DNA from: Pseudomonas oryzihabitans
GTDB lineage: Bacteria; Pseudomonadota; Gammaproteobacteria; Pseudomonadales; Pseudomonadaceae
DNA: 64,000 nucleotides
Direction: 5' to 3'
Assembly (NCBI RefSeq): GCF_007665395.1
Contig: NZ_VDND01000004.1
Coordinates: 383,837 to 447,836, forward strand
Each line of letters begins with the position of its first letter. The stretch's first letter is position 1. Both the position numbers and the translations under genes were made by a program. Below, in pieces: positions 32,420-42,237 of the stretch. Below the pieces are notes generated by a model. That model was not told where the DNA came from. It searched no databases and saw only the letters and a program-made list of their open reading frames with translations.

Positions 32420-33847
32420 ATGAAGCTGACCATGCCTCGCTTCGATCTCGCGCCGGTCCTGGTGGTCGGCGACGTGATGCTCGACCGCTACTGGCACGGC
32501 ACCACCTCGCGGATCTCCCCCGAGGCGCCGGTGCCCGTGGTGCGGGTCGACCAGCACGAGGATCGTCCCGGTGGCGCGGCCAACGTCGCCCTCAACATCG
32601 CCGCCCTGGGCGCGCCGGCCTATCTGGTCGGTGTCACCGGCCAGGACGAAGCTGCCGATGCCCTCACCGACAGCCTGAGGGCCGCCCACGTGCAGGTGCG
32701 CTTCCAGCGCATCGCCCAGCAGCCGACCATCGTCAAGCTGCGCATCATGAGTCGCCACCAGCAACTGATCCGCGTCGACTTCGAGGAACCCTTCGACACC
32801 GATCCCCAGGCGCTGGCCTCGGACACCGCCGCCATGCTGGCCGGGGTCAAGGTGCTGGTGCTGTCCGACTACGGCAAGGGCGCGCTGAAGAACCACCAGG
32901 CACTGATCCAGCTGGCCAAGGCGCGCAACATCCCGGTGCTGGCCGATCCCAAGGGCAAGGACTTCTCCATCTACCGGGGCGCCAGCCTGATCACCCCGAA
33001 TCTGTCCGAGTTCGAAGCCATCGTCGGCGTCTGCGCCGACGATGCCGAGCTGGTCGCCAAGGGCAACGAGCTGATGGCGCGCCTGGACCTGGGGGCTCTG
33101 CTGGTGACCCGTGGCGAGCACGGCATGACCCTGCTGCGTCCCGCTCAGCCGGCCCTGCACCTGCCGGCCCGCGCCCGCGAGGTGTTCGATGTCACCGGCG
33201 CCGGCGACACCGTGATTTCCACCCTGGCGGCCGCCCTGGCGGCTGGCGAGGAGCTGCCCCAGGCGGTGGCCCTGGCCAACCTGGCCGCCGGCATCGTCGT
33301 CGGCAAGCTGGGTACCGCCGCCATCAGCGCGCCCGAGCTGCGCCGCGCGGTGCAGCGTTCGGAAGGCTCCGAGCGCGGCGTCCTCTCCCTCGAACAACTG
33401 CAGCTGGCCATCGAGGACGCCCGCGCCCATGGCGAGAAGATCGTCTTCACCAACGGCTGCTTCGACATCCTCCACGCCGGTCATGTGACCTACCTGGAAC
33501 AGGCGCGCGCCCAGGGCGATCGCCTGATCGTGGCGGTCAACGACGACGCCTCGGTCACCCGCCTCAAGGGCCCGGGTCGCCCCATCAACAGCGTCGACCG
33601 GCGCATGGCGGTGCTGGCCGGTCTCGGCGCGGTGGACTGGGTCATTCCCTTCAGCGAGAACACCCCCGAACGGCTGCTGGAGCAGGTGCGCCCGGATGTG
33701 CTGGTCAAGGGCGGCGACTACAAGAGCGTCGAAGAGGTGGTCGGCGCCCAGATCGTGCAGGGCTACGGCGGCGAGGTGCGCATCCTCGGCCTGGTGGAGA
33801 ACAGCTCCACCACCGCCATCGTCGAGCGGATCCGCAACCGCACCTGA
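32420..33847 (+). CDS. hldE: Bifunctional heptose-7-phosphate kinase / heptose-1-phosphate adenylyltransferase
   Basis: HldE makes ADP-D-glycero-D-manno-heptose, the precursor of the donor used by WaaC and WaaF. The ATG at 32420 (GGAG 10 bp upstream) gives 475 residues. The N-terminal PfkB-type kinase domain (about 1-318) has [11 protein letters not shown] and the catalytic DVTGAGDTV near 262-270. The C-terminal cytidylyltransferase-type domain (about 344-475) has [16 protein letters not shown], with the HxGH nucleotide-binding motif. It closes the LPS region. Confidence 0.97.
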   Translation: MKLTMPRFDLAPVLVVGDVMLDRYWHGTTSRISPEAPVPVVRVDQHEDRPGGAANVALNIAALGAPAYLVGVTGQDEAADALTDSLRAAHVQVRFQRIAQQPTIVKLRIMSRHQQLIRVDFEEPFDTDPQALASDTAAMLAGVKVLVLSDYGKGALKNHQALIQLAKARNIPVLADPKGKDFSIYRGASLITPNLSEFEAIVGVCADDAELVAKGNELMARLDLGALLVTRGEHGMTLLRPAQPALHLPARAREVFDVTGAGDTVISTLAAALAAGEELPQAVALANLAAGIVVGKLGTAAISAPELRRAVQRSEGSERGVLSLEQLQLAIEDARAHGEKIVFTNGCFDILHAGHVTYLEQARAQGDRLIVAVNDDASVTRLKGPGRPINSVDRRMAVLAGLGAVDWVIPFSENTPERLLEQVRPDVLVKGGDYKSVEEVVGAQIVQGYGGEVRILGLVENSSTTAIVERIRNRT

Positions 33848-33896
33848 GCGCGGACTCTCGGGTTAAGCTGGCGCAGAACCGCTACGGAGCTGCGCC

Positions 33897-35372
33897 ATGA
33901 CCTCGACGCCCCTGCTGATCCTTGGTACCCGGACCGATGGCCAACCGCTGGGTCATCCCCTCAAGCTGGCCAACCGCCACGGCCTCATCGCCGGCGCAAC
34001 GGGCACCGGCAAGACCGTGAGCCTGCAACGCCTCGCCGAGGCGTTCAGCGACGCCGGCGTCGCCGTCTTCGCCGCCGACATCAAGGGCGATCTCTGCGGC
34101 CTGGGTGCGGCCGGTGCGCCCCAGGGCAAGCTGGCCGGGCGCATCGCCGCCCAGGGCCTGCCGCACCAGCCCCAGGCCTATCCGGTCACCCTCTGGGACG
34201 TCGACGGCCAGAGCGGCCATCCGCTGCGCACCACCCTGAGCGAGATGGGCCCGCTGCTGCTGGGCAACCTGCTGGAGCTGACCGACAGCCAGCAGGCCGC
34301 CTTGCACGCCGCCTTCAAGGTGGCCGATCGCGAAGGCCTGCTGCTGCTCGACCTCAAGGACCTCAAGGCGGTCCTCAATCACCTGCGCGAGCAGCCCGAC
34401 GCCCTGGGCGAGGACCGCGCCCTGTTCACCGGTGCCTCGGCCCAGGCCCTGCTGCGCCGCCTGGCCACCCTGGAGCAGCAGGGCGCCGAGGCCTTCTTCG
34501 GTGAGCCGGCCCTGCAGCTGGAAGACGTGCTGCGCCCCGAGCCCGATGGCCGCGGTCGCATCCACCTGCTCGATGCCAGCCGCCTCGTGCACGAGGCGCC
34601 CAAGGTCTATGCCACCTTCCTGATCTGGCTGCTGGCCGAACTCTTCGAGCAATTGCCCGAGCGCGGCGATGCCGACAAACCCGTGTTGGCGCTGTTCTTC
34701 GATGAGGCCCATCTGCTCTTCGGCGATACCCCCAAGGCGCTGCGTGATCGCCTGGAGCAGGTGGTACGGCTGATCCGCTCCAAAGGCGTCGGCGTCTACT
34801 TCGTCACCCAGTCGCCGGCCGACCTGCCGGACGCCATCCTGGCCCAGCTGGGCCTGCGCATCCAGCACGGTCTGCGTGCCTTCACCGCCAAGGAACAGAA
34901 GGCCCTGCGCGCGGTGGCCGACGGCTTCCGCCCCAATCCGGCCTTCGACAGCCTGGAGGTGTTGACCGAGCTGAGCATCGGCGAAGCCCTGGTGGGTAGC
35001 CTGGAAGATAAGGGCACCCCGGCCATGGTCGAGCGGGTGGCCATAGCGCCGCCGCAATCGCGTGTCGGTCCCTTGAGCGAGGCCGAGCGCCAGGCGCTGA
35101 TCCGCCAGTCACCCCAGGCAGGGCGCTATGACCGGGCGGTGGATCGGGAGTCGGCCTACGAGATCCTGCGTGATCGTCAGGCCGCGCGGGTACCGGCGCA
35201 GGCACCGGTGGCCGAGCAGACGAAAACGGGGCAGGGCAGCGCCCTGGGCGATCTGGTGGGCGAACTCGCGGGCAATGCGATCAAGAGCGCGGCGCGGCAG
35301 GCGGCCAATCAGCTGGGGCGCCAGCTGGTGCGGGGATTGCTGGGTTCGCTGCTGGGCGGCAAGCGTCGCTAG
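33897..35372 (+). CDS. HerA/YjgR-like ATPase (DUF853)
   Basis: A 491-residue P-loop ATPase of the DUF853 helicase-like family (E. coli YjgR). Walker A GATGTGKT lies at residues 33-40 and Walker B LALFFDEAHLLFG near 264. SKGVGVYFVTQSPADLPD near 295 is the sensor segment typical of HerA/FtsK-type motors. The C-terminal tail (about 440-491) is low in complexity and ends in basic residues. The biological role of this family is not settled; a DNA-translocating function is inferred from the fold. It stands alone, 49 bp after hldE and convergent with the lptF operon across a terminator. Confidence 0.88.
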   Translation: MTSTPLLILGTRTDGQPLGHPLKLANRHGLIAGATGTGKTVSLQRLAEAFSDAGVAVFAADIKGDLCGLGAAGAPQGKLAGRIAAQGLPHQPQAYPVTLWDVDGQSGHPLRTTLSEMGPLLLGNLLELTDSQQAALHAAFKVADREGLLLLDLKDLKAVLNHLREQPDALGEDRALFTGASAQALLRRLATLEQQGAEAFFGEPALQLEDVLRPEPDGRGRIHLLDASRLVHEAPKVYATFLIWLLAELFEQLPERGDADKPVLALFFDEAHLLFGDTPKALRDRLEQVVRLIRSKGVGVYFVTQSPADLPDAILAQLGLRIQHGLRAFTAKEQKALRAVADGFRPNPAFDSLEVLTELSIGEALVGSLEDKGTPAMVERVAIAPPQSRVGPLSEAERQALIRQSPQAGRYDRAVDRESAYEILRDRQAARVPAQAPVAEQTKTGQGSALGDLVGELAGNAIKSAARQAANQLGRQLVRGLLGSLLGGKRR

Positions 35373-35390
35373 GCGCTCGCTCAGCTAAAA

Positions 35391-35416
35391 AAAGACCCCG
35401 CCGAGGCGGGGTCTTT
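35391..35416. terminator. Bidirectional terminator between DUF853 gene and lptF
   Basis: AAAGACCCCGCC (35391-35402) and GGCGGGGTCTTT (35405-35416) form a perfect 12-bp inverted repeat with a 2-nt centre. It is preceded by a run of A and followed by TTT, so it can end transcription from both convergent sides. Confidence 0.85.
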
Positions 35417-35435
35417 GGGGTGCGCGACGCGGTCG

Positions 35436-36209
35436 TTACATGCGCGGGGCGACCGGGTTGGCGTCGTTGGAAATGGTCACTTCCACCCGACGGTTCAGGG
35501 CGCGATCGGAGGCATTGCTGTTGCTGGCCACCGGGAAGGCCTTGCCGTAACCGCGGGTCTGGATGCGGCTAGGCTCCACGCCGGCGCTGATCAGCGCGGT
35601 CTGGATGGCCTGGGCGCGACGCTCGGAGAGCTGCTGGTTGTAGGCATCGCCGCCGACGCTGTCGGTGTAGCCTTCGACGATCACCTTGCGCTCGGGATTC
35701 TGCTTCAGGTAGTCGGCCAGCTTCTGGGCGTTGGCGTAACCCTGGGGCTTGAGCTCGGCCTTGTTGAAGTCGAACAGCACGTTGCCGAAGGTCACCACGG
35801 TGCCACGGTCGGTCTGCTTGGCCTGCAGGGCGTCCTGCAGCTGCTTGAGCTGGGCGGTCCGGGCGTCCAGGCGGGCCTGGGTGCGCTCGGCGTCGACGTT
35901 CTGCATCTGGGCTTCGGTCATGCGCAGCTTGATGGTCTGCATGGCCGTCTGGATGCGCTGGTTGGTCAGGTAGGCCAGCTGGTCGACGGTCTTCTCGTTC
36001 TCACCGTCCTTGTAGGCCTTCTCGGTCTTCTGCAGCCAGGCACCGGCGTCCTTGGTTTCCAGGGCGGCCAGTTGGGCGGCCTGCGGCTGGGATTCCAGGG
36101 CCGAATAGTCGGACTTCGCCTGTTCCAGGTTGGGGTTGGGCGGGGTGGAGCAGGCGGCCAGGGCCAGGCTGAGCAGCGACACGGCAGGGATCAGAATATG
36201 TTTACGCAT
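35436..36209 (-). CDS. lptF: OmpA-family outer-membrane lipoprotein
   Basis: A 257-residue lipoprotein. The signal peptide ends in a lipobox LALAAC, and Ser follows the Cys, favouring outer-membrane sorting. The middle (about residues 30-130) is helical and coiled-coil-like. The C-terminal OmpA domain (about 135-250) binds peptidoglycan, with FDFNKAELKPQG, GYTDSVGG and SERRAQAIQ. The start chosen is the ATG at 36207-36209: AAGGA sits 8 bp upstream, while the ATG 9 bp further up overlaps that ribosome site. Together with the upstream DUF4398 gene it matches PA3691-PA3692 (lptF), reported as dependent on the sigma factor AlgU. Confidence 0.83.
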   Translation of the reverse strand: MRKHILIPAVSLLSLALAACSTPPNPNLEQAKSDYSALESQPQAAQLAALETKDAGAWLQKTEKAYKDGENEKTVDQLAYLTNQRIQTAMQTIKLRMTEAQMQNVDAERTQARLDARTAQLKQLQDALQAKQTDRGTVVTFGNVLFDFNKAELKPQGYANAQKLADYLKQNPERKVIVEGYTDSVGGDAYNQQLSERRAQAIQTALISAGVEPSRIQTRGYGKAFPVASNSNASDRALNRRVEVTISNDANPVAPRM

Positions 36210-36254
36210 GGTGGTCATCCTTTGAATTCGTGAAGGTAAGAAGGAGCGGGTCTC

Positions 36255-36686
36255 TTACTGCTGGACCTTCTTCTGCAGATTCTGCTGGAGCTGCAGGTTG
36301 ATCTGACCTTCCTCACGGATCTGCTGGATGCTGTTCTGGGCATCCTTGAGCGCGGCGTCGGCCTTGGCGGCCTGGGTCTTGCGGGTGGCCAGGCGGGCAT
36401 CCCACTCGGCCTGTTCGGCCAGTTGCTTGGCTTCAGCGTACTTCTCGTTGGAGAGGGCGGTTTGCGCCTGGGTCCACTTGTCCTGCGCCGACTTGGTCTC
36501 GATGGGCGCGTACTGGTTGCCACCGGAGCTGACGGCCTCGTTGACGGCGGACTGGGTCACGGCCATCTGGGCGGTCGGCGGATTGCCGGCGCAACCGGCC
36601 AGCAGCAGCGAGCTACCCAGGGCGAGGGCTGCAAGTTTCAGGGTGCAGGCTTTGGAGAAGGACGTTTGGGCAGTGGCACTCTTCAT
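36255..36686 (-). CDS. DUF4398 lipoprotein
   Basis: A 143-residue lipoprotein with a long basic N-terminus, a hydrophobic stretch and the lipobox LLAGC near residue 32. The mature part is an almost wholly helical DUF4398 domain rich in Ala, Gln and Lys, likely a coiled coil in the periplasm. It lies 45 bp upstream of lptF on the same strand, the arrangement of PA3691-PA3692. A sigma-22-like promoter candidate is 160-190 bp upstream. Function unknown beyond a presumed envelope-stress role. Confidence 0.85.
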   Translation of the reverse strand: MKSATAQTSFSKACTLKLAALALGSSLLLAGCAGNPPTAQMAVTQSAVNEAVSSGGNQYAPIETKSAQDKWTQAQTALSNEKYAEAKQLAEQAEWDARLATRKTQAAKADAALKDAQNSIQQIREEGQINLQLQQNLQKKVQQ

Positions 36687-36848
36687 GGATTCAAGCTCCG
36701 TTGTTGATCCGAAAAGCGCGCCGCCGGCATGGGCGAGGCGGGCGCCTGGTCATTGAAAGCCGCACGTGGAAGCAAGCCCTGCCCGTTCCTTCGAGGTCCA
36801 TGGGCGGGTGCTGTCAGACAGCCCTCGTCCAGCGCTGCGGTCTGATCT

Positions 36849-36876
36849 TGTGACCGCTCATCCGCCAAAAATGTTC
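36849..36876 (-). promoter_or_regulatory. Candidate sigma-22 (AlgU) promoter for the lptF operon
   Basis: On the minus strand, GAACAT (revcomp of 36871-36876) and TCACA (revcomp of 36849-36853) are separated by 17 bp. The AlgU consensus is GAACTT-N16/17-TCnna, so the -35 has one mismatch. P. aeruginosa lptF is known to depend on AlgU, which supports the reading. Confidence 0.4.
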
Positions 36877-36954
36877 ACTGGCTATCGAATTTCGCCCTGG
36901 CGCCGAGGCCCTTCGCAGAGCGGTAGCTCTGTAGGTAAAGGTGCAGGTCGGGGC

Positions 36955-37290
36955 CTAGGCGCCCGCTTCCGCCTGCAGCCGGTGCAGGTGCTTGCGCGCC
37001 AGTTCGAGGAAGCGCGGGGTCGTTCCGGCGTCCGCATACAGCGGGTCGCCGAGCTCATCGGTGGCCAGCACCTCTTCGCCCCTGACGTAGGGAAAACTGG
37101 CTTCCAGTTCCTCGAAGGCGGCCGCCAGCAATTCGCTCAGCAGGGCTTCGGGCGTACGCTGCGGATAGAGCTCGCGCAGGGCCTCGAGCCGGGCCGCGGT
37201 CTCCAGCTCCAGGTCGAGGCGATAGCTGCGCGTGGTGCTGGGGGTGGTGGCCTGCTGCTCCCATTGGTGAGCGAGTTCGCGAATCTTCAT
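36955..37290 (-). CDS. Conserved hypothetical protein upstream of ppc (PA3688-like)
   Basis: A 111-residue soluble protein. The ATG at 37290 is chosen over the longer frame start because GGGAGA stands 6 bp upstream. The sequence starts MKIRELAHQWEQQA, followed by a short TRSYRLDLELETAARLEALREL segment resembling a ribbon-helix-helix-like or helical pilin-accessory motif, and ends in a basic helix. Its position next to ppc matches PA3688 of P. aeruginosa, sometimes labelled a type 1 pilus tip component; I see nothing in the sequence to support that label. No signal peptide. Function unknown. Confidence 0.75.
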   Translation of the reverse strand: MKIRELAHQWEQQATTPSTTRSYRLDLELETAARLEALRELYPQRTPEALLSELLAAAFEELEASFPYVRGEEVLATDELGDPLYADAGTTPRFLELARKHLHRLQAEAGA

Positions 37291-37454
37291 GGGGATCTCC
37301 CGTGGCTTAGGCAAAGGTCGGATATTCAGGTCGAGCAAGCCTGGGCACCCTGCGAAGACCGGGGGCTTGCAACCAGGGCAGTAGGGTGCTGTCCTCTGCG
37401 CTAGACCGCAGTGGTGGCCCTGAGGTCCGAACCGGTACTTTCGAGAAGCAGGAA

Positions 37455-40091
37455 ATGGTGGAAATCGACGTTCGTCTGCGCGAGCAGGTGCGGTTGCTGG
37501 GCGATCTGCTGGGGCAGACCATCGCCGATCAGCATGGCGCAGCCTTTCTCGACAAGATCGAGCGGATCCGCAAGGGCGCCAAGGCGGCGCGCGGCGGTTC
37601 CGCGGAAGGGGCGCGCCAGCTCGGCGACACCCTGGATACCCTGGCCGAGGACGAGCTGCTACCGGTCGCCCGGGCCTTCAGCCATTTCCTCAACCTGGCC
37701 AACATCGCCGAGGAATACCACCGTGTCCGGCGCCGTGGCGAAGACGAGCCGCCGCCCTTCGAGCAGCAGGTGCTGCCCGAGTTGCTGGAGCGCCTGGGCG
37801 CCGCCGGGCACTCCGGGACCGACTTGGCCGCGCGGGTGGCGGCGCTGGACATCGACCTGGTCCTGACCGCCCACCCGACCGAGGTATCGCGGCGCACCCT
37901 GATCCAGAAATACGACGAGATCAGTGCGCAACTGGCGGCCCTCGACCATCGCGACCTGACCTCCGCCGAGGTGGCCGCCATCGAGGCTCGTCTGCGGCGC
38001 CTCATCGCCGAGGCCTGGCACACCGAGGAGATCCGGCGCCAGCGGCCGACGCCGGTGGACGAAGCCAAGTGGGGCTTCGCGGTGATCGAGAATTCGCTCT
38101 GGCAGGCGATACCCAGCCTGCTGCGCCAGCTGGACGCTTGCCTGCAGGAACGCACCGGCCAGCGGCTGCCGCTGACGGCGGCCCCGGTGCGCTTCTCCTC
38201 CTGGATGGGCGGCGACCGCGACGGCAATCCCAACGTCACCGCCGCCATCACCCGCGAGGTGCTCCTGCTGGCGCGCTGGATGGCCGCCGATCTCTACCTG
38301 CGCGACGTCGACCGCCTGGCCGCGGAGCTGTCCATGCAGGCGGCGAGTCCGGCCCTGCGCGAACAGGCCGGCGATCACCCCGAACCCTATCGTAAGGTAC
38401 TCAAGCTGCTACGCGAGCGGCTGCAGATCACCCGCAGCTGGGCGGCCCACGCCATCACCGATCCCCATGCCGGCGCCCGTCATATCCTCAGCGACAACGC
38501 CGAGCTGATCGCCCCGCTGCAGCTGTGCTACGACTCCCTGCAGCACTGCGGCCTGGGCGTCATCGCCGACGGTTCCCTGCTCGATACCCTGCGTCGCGCA
38601 CGCACCTTCGGCCTCTACCTGGTCCGCCTGGACATCCGCCAGGACGCCGCGCGCCATGCCGCGGCCCTGGCCGACATCTGCCGCTACCTGGACCTGGGCG
38701 ACTATGCCGCCTGGAGCGAGGCGCAGCGCCTGGAATTCCTGCGCGGCGAACTCGGCAGTCGGCGTCCCCTGCTGCCGCTGGACGCCGAACTCGCGGCCGA
38801 TACCCAGGAGGTGCTCGCCACCTGCCGGGTGATCGCCGCCTCACCGCCCGATGCCCTGGGTTCCTATGTCATCTCCATGGCCGGCGCGGCGTCCGACGTC
38901 CTCGCCGTGCAGCTGCTGCTGCGCGAATGCGGCGTCCGCCAGCCGCTGCGCGTGGTGCCGCTGTTCGAGACCCTCGACGACCTGGATCACGCCGGCACCG
39001 CCATCGCCAGCCTGCTGGACCTGCCGGACTACCGCGAGCGCCTGGCCGGTCCGCAAGAGGTGATGATCGGCTATTCGGATTCGGCCAAGGACGCCGGTAC
39101 CCTGGCGGCGGCCTGGGCCCAGTACCGGGCGCAGGAGGCGCTGGTGGAGATCTGTGCCAGCCGCGGCGTGGAGCTGCTGCTGTTCCACGGCCGCGGCGGC
39201 ACCGTCGGACGCGGCGGCGGCCCGGCCCATGCGGCCATCCTGTCGCAACCGCCGGGCTCGGTGGCGGGGCGTTTCCGCACCACCGAGCAGGGCGAGATGA
39301 TCCGCTTCAAGTTCGGTCAGCCGGCCATCGCCGAACAGAATCTGGCGCTTTACCTGGGTGCGGTGCTGGAGGCCACCCTGTTGCCGCCGCCGGCGCCCGA
39401 ACCGGCCTGGCGCGAGCAGATGGATCGCCTGGCCCGCGACAGCCTGCAGTCCTATCGCGGCGTGGTCCGTGAGGATCCGCATTTCGTCACCTATTTCCGC
39501 CAGGCCACACCCGAGCTGGAGCTGGGCCGGCTGCCCCTGGGCAGTCGCCCGGCCAAGCGTCGCGAGGGCGGCGTGGAAAGCCTCAGGGCCATTCCCTGGA
39601 TCTTCGCCTGGACTCAGACCCGCCTGATGCTGCCCGCCTGGCTCGGCTGGGAGGCGGCGCTGGAGCAGGCCGAGCGGCGCGGCGAGTCGCCGCTGCTGCG
39701 CGAGATGCGCGAGCGCTGGCCGTTCTTCCAGACCCGTATCGACATGCTGGAGATGGTGCTGGCCAAGGCCGAGGCCGAGCTGGCACGGCTGTACGACGAG
39801 CGCCTGGTGGACGCCGAACTGCAGGTGCTCGGCAGCCAGCTGCGCGAGCGACTGCGCCAGGCCGGCACCGCGGTGCTGCGCCTGACCGGCCAGCAGGAGC
39901 TGCTCGAACACCACCGGGACACCCTGGTGTTCATCACCGTGCGCAACACCTATCTCGATCCGCTGCACCTGCTGCAGATCGAGCTGCTGGCCCGGGCGCG
40001 GGCGGCGGGCGAAAGCCAGCCGGCGGCGCTGGATCTGGCCCTGCTGGTGAGCGTGGCGGGGATCGCCGCCGGCCTGCGCAATACCGGCTGA
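37455..40091 (+). CDS. ppc: Phosphoenolpyruvate carboxylase
   Basis: This anaplerotic enzyme carboxylates phosphoenolpyruvate to oxaloacetate. The ATG at 37455 gives 878 residues, the pseudomonad length. The catalytic His lies in [12 protein letters not shown] (about residue 138), the PEP/bicarbonate site in [15 protein letters not shown] (about 249-263), and the glycine-rich loop in [14 protein letters not shown] (about 579-592). The C-terminus ends in the conserved NTG. It is divergent from the PA3688-like gene and followed by adk, as in P. aeruginosa. Confidence 0.97.
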   Translation: MVEIDVRLREQVRLLGDLLGQTIADQHGAAFLDKIERIRKGAKAARGGSAEGARQLGDTLDTLAEDELLPVARAFSHFLNLANIAEEYHRVRRRGEDEPPPFEQQVLPELLERLGAAGHSGTDLAARVAALDIDLVLTAHPTEVSRRTLIQKYDEISAQLAALDHRDLTSAEVAAIEARLRRLIAEAWHTEEIRRQRPTPVDEAKWGFAVIENSLWQAIPSLLRQLDACLQERTGQRLPLTAAPVRFSSWMGGDRDGNPNVTAAITREVLLLARWMAADLYLRDVDRLAAELSMQAASPALREQAGDHPEPYRKVLKLLRERLQITRSWAAHAITDPHAGARHILSDNAELIAPLQLCYDSLQHCGLGVIADGSLLDTLRRARTFGLYLVRLDIRQDAARHAAALADICRYLDLGDYAAWSEAQRLEFLRGELGSRRPLLPLDAELAADTQEVLATCRVIAASPPDALGSYVISMAGAASDVLAVQLLLRECGVRQPLRVVPLFETLDDLDHAGTAIASLLDLPDYRERLAGPQEVMIGYSDSAKDAGTLAAAWAQYRAQEALVEICASRGVELLLFHGRGGTVGRGGGPAHAAILSQPPGSVAGRFRTTEQGEMIRFKFGQPAIAEQNLALYLGAVLEATLLPPPAPEPAWREQMDRLARDSLQSYRGVVREDPHFVTYFRQATPELELGRLPLGSRPAKRREGGVESLRAIPWIFAWTQTRLMLPAWLGWEAALEQAERRGESPLLREMRERWPFFQTRIDMLEMVLAKAEAELARLYDERLVDAELQVLGSQLRERLRQAGTAVLRLTGQQELLEHHRDTLVFITVRNTYLDPLHLLQIELLARARAAGESQPAALDLALLVSVAGIAAGLRNTG

Positions 40092-40278
40092 ATAGACTGT
40101 GGCGTCTGCCGGGGCCGGCTCGTCTGGATGGCCGGGCACCTGCGACGCTTGGTAACTTGTGCGGCCAGGGGGCGCTGTGTATGGTTGGTCCCTTTGGCCG
40201 TCTCGTGTCGTCGACAACAATCATCGCGACAGCGCCCCGCGCGGGCCGCCAGTCCGAGACCATTCTAAGGAGCAACAG

Positions 40279-40926
40279 ATGCGCGTAATCCTGCTGGGAG
40301 CGCCCGGTGCCGGCAAAGGTACTCAGGCCCGGTTCATCACTGAAAAATTCGGCATTCCGCAGGTGTCCACCGGCGACATGCTGCGGGCCGCCGTGAAGGC
40401 CGGCACGCCCCTGGGCCTGCAGGTCAAGGACATCATGGACAATGGCGGCCTGGTCTCCGACGAGATCATCATCGCCCTCATCAGCGAGCGCATCCTGGAC
40501 GCCGACTGCGCCCAGGGTTTCCTCTTCGATGGCTTCCCGCGCACCATTCCCCAGGCCGAGGCCCTCGAAGCCGCCGGCGTGAAGATCGACCACGTGCTGG
40601 AAATCGCCGTCGATGACGAGGAAATCGTCCAGCGCCTGTCCGGTCGCCGCGTGCACCCGGGTTCGGGACGCGTCTATCACGTCCAGCACAATCCGCCGAA
40701 GGTCGCCGACGTCGACGACGTGACCGGCGAGCCGCTGGTGCAGCGCGAAGACGATCGCGAAGCCACCATTCGCAAGCGCCTGGACCTCTATCATTCCCAG
40801 ACCAAGCCGCTGGTGGACTTCTACCAGAAGCTGGGCGCCGCCCAGGGTACCCCCAAGTGCAGTCGCATCGAGGGCGTGGGTTCGGTGGATGCCATCACCG
40901 CCAAGGTGCTGCAGGCCCTGAGCTAG
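40279..40926 (+). CDS. adk: Adenylate kinase
   Basis: Adk interconverts AMP, ADP and ATP. The ATG at 40279 follows a clear AAGGAG (40267-40272) and gives 215 residues, a long-form enzyme with an insertion lid. The P-loop [10 protein letters not shown] is at residues 7-16, the AMP-binding STGDMLRA near 30, DGFPRT near 84, and the lid runs about 122-160 with [13 protein letters not shown]. The lid lacks the four-Cys zinc site, as usual in Gram-negatives. Confidence 0.97.
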   Translation: MRVILLGAPGAGKGTQARFITEKFGIPQVSTGDMLRAAVKAGTPLGLQVKDIMDNGGLVSDEIIIALISERILDADCAQGFLFDGFPRTIPQAEALEAAGVKIDHVLEIAVDDEEIVQRLSGRRVHPGSGRVYHVQHNPPKVADVDDVTGEPLVQREDDREATIRKRLDLYHSQTKPLVDFYQKLGAAQGTPKCSRIEGVGSVDAITAKVLQALS

Positions 40927-40939
40927 CAGCCGGTCATGG

Positions 40940-40959
40940 CCGCCTGTGCCTGCAGGCGG
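40940..40959 (+). terminator. Weak hairpin after adk, possible terminator
   Basis: CCGCCTG (40940-40946) and CAGGCGG (40953-40959) form a perfect 7-bp stem with a 6-nt loop, 13 bp after adk. No T run follows, so intrinsic termination is uncertain. Confidence 0.35.
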
Positions 40960-41063
40960 TCCGGTCAAGGCGCCGTCCTGGCGTCGTGACCGATGGGCGG
41001 GTCCCCTCGCGTCCCGTCTTGCTCTAGAATGCGCGGCCTTCCCAATAGCTGCGGATCCGCCCC

Positions 41064-41747
41064 ATGTCCATCCTGCTCGCCCTCGACACCGCCACCGAAG
41101 CCTGCTCGGTCGCCTTGCACCTGGGCGACGAGATCATCCATCGCTACGAGATCGCCCCGCGCCTGCATGCCCAGCGGGTCCTGCCCATGGTGCAGGAAGT
41201 GCTCGCCGAGACCGGCCTGAGCCTGGCTCAGGTGGACGCCATCGCCTTCGGCCGGGGTCCTGGCGCCTTTACCGGGGTGCGTATCGCCATCGGCGTGGTG
41301 CAGGGCCTGGCCTTCGGATTGGAGCGTCCGGTGCTGCCGGTGTCGAATCTGGCGATCATCGCCCAGCGCGCCTGGCGCGAACGGGGCGTCACCCAGGTGG
41401 CCGCCGCCATCGATGCGCGCATGGACGAGGTCTACTGGGGCTGCTACCGCCTGGACGGCGAGGCTATGGTGCTGGCGGGCGCGGAAGCCGTGCTGGCGCC
41501 CGAAGCCATCGCCCTGCCCGCGGCGGTCGGCGGCGACTGGTTCGGCGCCGGGACCGGCTGGGGCTACGTCGGCCGTATGGCGCTGCCGCTGGCCGCGGTG
41601 GATGCCACCCTGCTGCCCCATGCGCAGGACTTGGCGGTCCTGGCCGCGGTGGCCTGGCAGCGTGGCGAGGCCGTATCGGCCGAATCCGAAGCGGCGCAAC
41701 CCGTCTATCTGCGTGACCGGGTCGCCACTCCCAAACAGTCGCGCTGA
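41064..41747 (+). CDS. tsaB: tRNA t6A37 biosynthesis protein TsaB
   Basis: TsaB is the scaffold partner of TsaD in adding threonylcarbamoyl to A37 of ANN-decoding tRNAs. The 227-residue product opens with the ASKHA signature MSILLALDTATEACSVAL. FGRGPGAFTGVRIAIGVVQG (about residues 69-88) is the second family motif. The gene has a TAGAAT -10 (41024-41029) 35 bp before the start. The position after adk agrees with P. aeruginosa PA3685. Confidence 0.94.
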   Translation: MSILLALDTATEACSVALHLGDEIIHRYEIAPRLHAQRVLPMVQEVLAETGLSLAQVDAIAFGRGPGAFTGVRIAIGVVQGLAFGLERPVLPVSNLAIIAQRAWRERGVTQVAAAIDARMDEVYWGCYRLDGEAMVLAGAEAVLAPEAIALPAAVGGDWFGAGTGWGYVGRMALPLAAVDATLLPHAQDLAVLAAVAWQRGEAVSAESEAAQPVYLRDRVATPKQSR

Positions 41748-41886
41748 AGGCGCGGAACCCGGGGGTGACGGTCGAGCGTCCAATAACTGAACGCCGCTCG
41801 TCCGCCTGTCGTGACGGGCGTCCGGCCCTTGATTGCCATCGCCTTCGACCCTACATAGAGTAGCGTCATCCGTTCGGGACCTGCCC

Positions 41887-42237
41887 ATGCGCATCGACAG
41901 CGGCTATTCCTCCTCCGCCTATCCCCTGAATCGTTCTTCGCGCGCGGTCACGCCCGTACGCGAGGTGGCGAAGGACGAGGACGTCCGCCAGAACGTCGTC
42001 GCCAAGGAGGCGGCTACCTCTGCCCAGCCCCCGGTGCGCCGGGTCGAAGCGACCACGGCGACCGATACCGGCAACGAGGGCGACAACGGCCTGGTGCTCA
42101 GCGAGCGGCAGGGCCGCTTCGCCAGTCAGCTCACCGCTCGTGCCCAACAGGCCCTGGCCAGCTATGGCAGCACCGCCACCTTCGGCGCCGAGCCCGAAGG
42201 CTCTTCCAGCGTCGTAGGCCTCGACCTCTACGCCTGA
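41887..42237 (+). CDS. Conserved hypothetical protein, 116 residues
   Basis: A small, polar, probably disordered protein. The ATG at 41887 starts MRIDSGYSSSAYPL; the frame upstream overlaps the likely promoter and is not used. It is rich in Ser, Ala, Val, Glu and Arg, has no signal peptide or membrane segment, and ends SSSVVGLDLYA. Its stop shares a base with the DUF72 start (TGATG), so the two are translationally coupled. A similar small gene sits here in other pseudomonads as I recall. Function unknown. Confidence 0.7.
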   Translation: MRIDSGYSSSAYPLNRSSRAVTPVREVAKDEDVRQNVVAKEAATSAQPPVRRVEATTATDTGNEGDNGLVLSERQGRFASQLTARAQQALASYGSTATFGAEPEGSSSVVGLDLYA

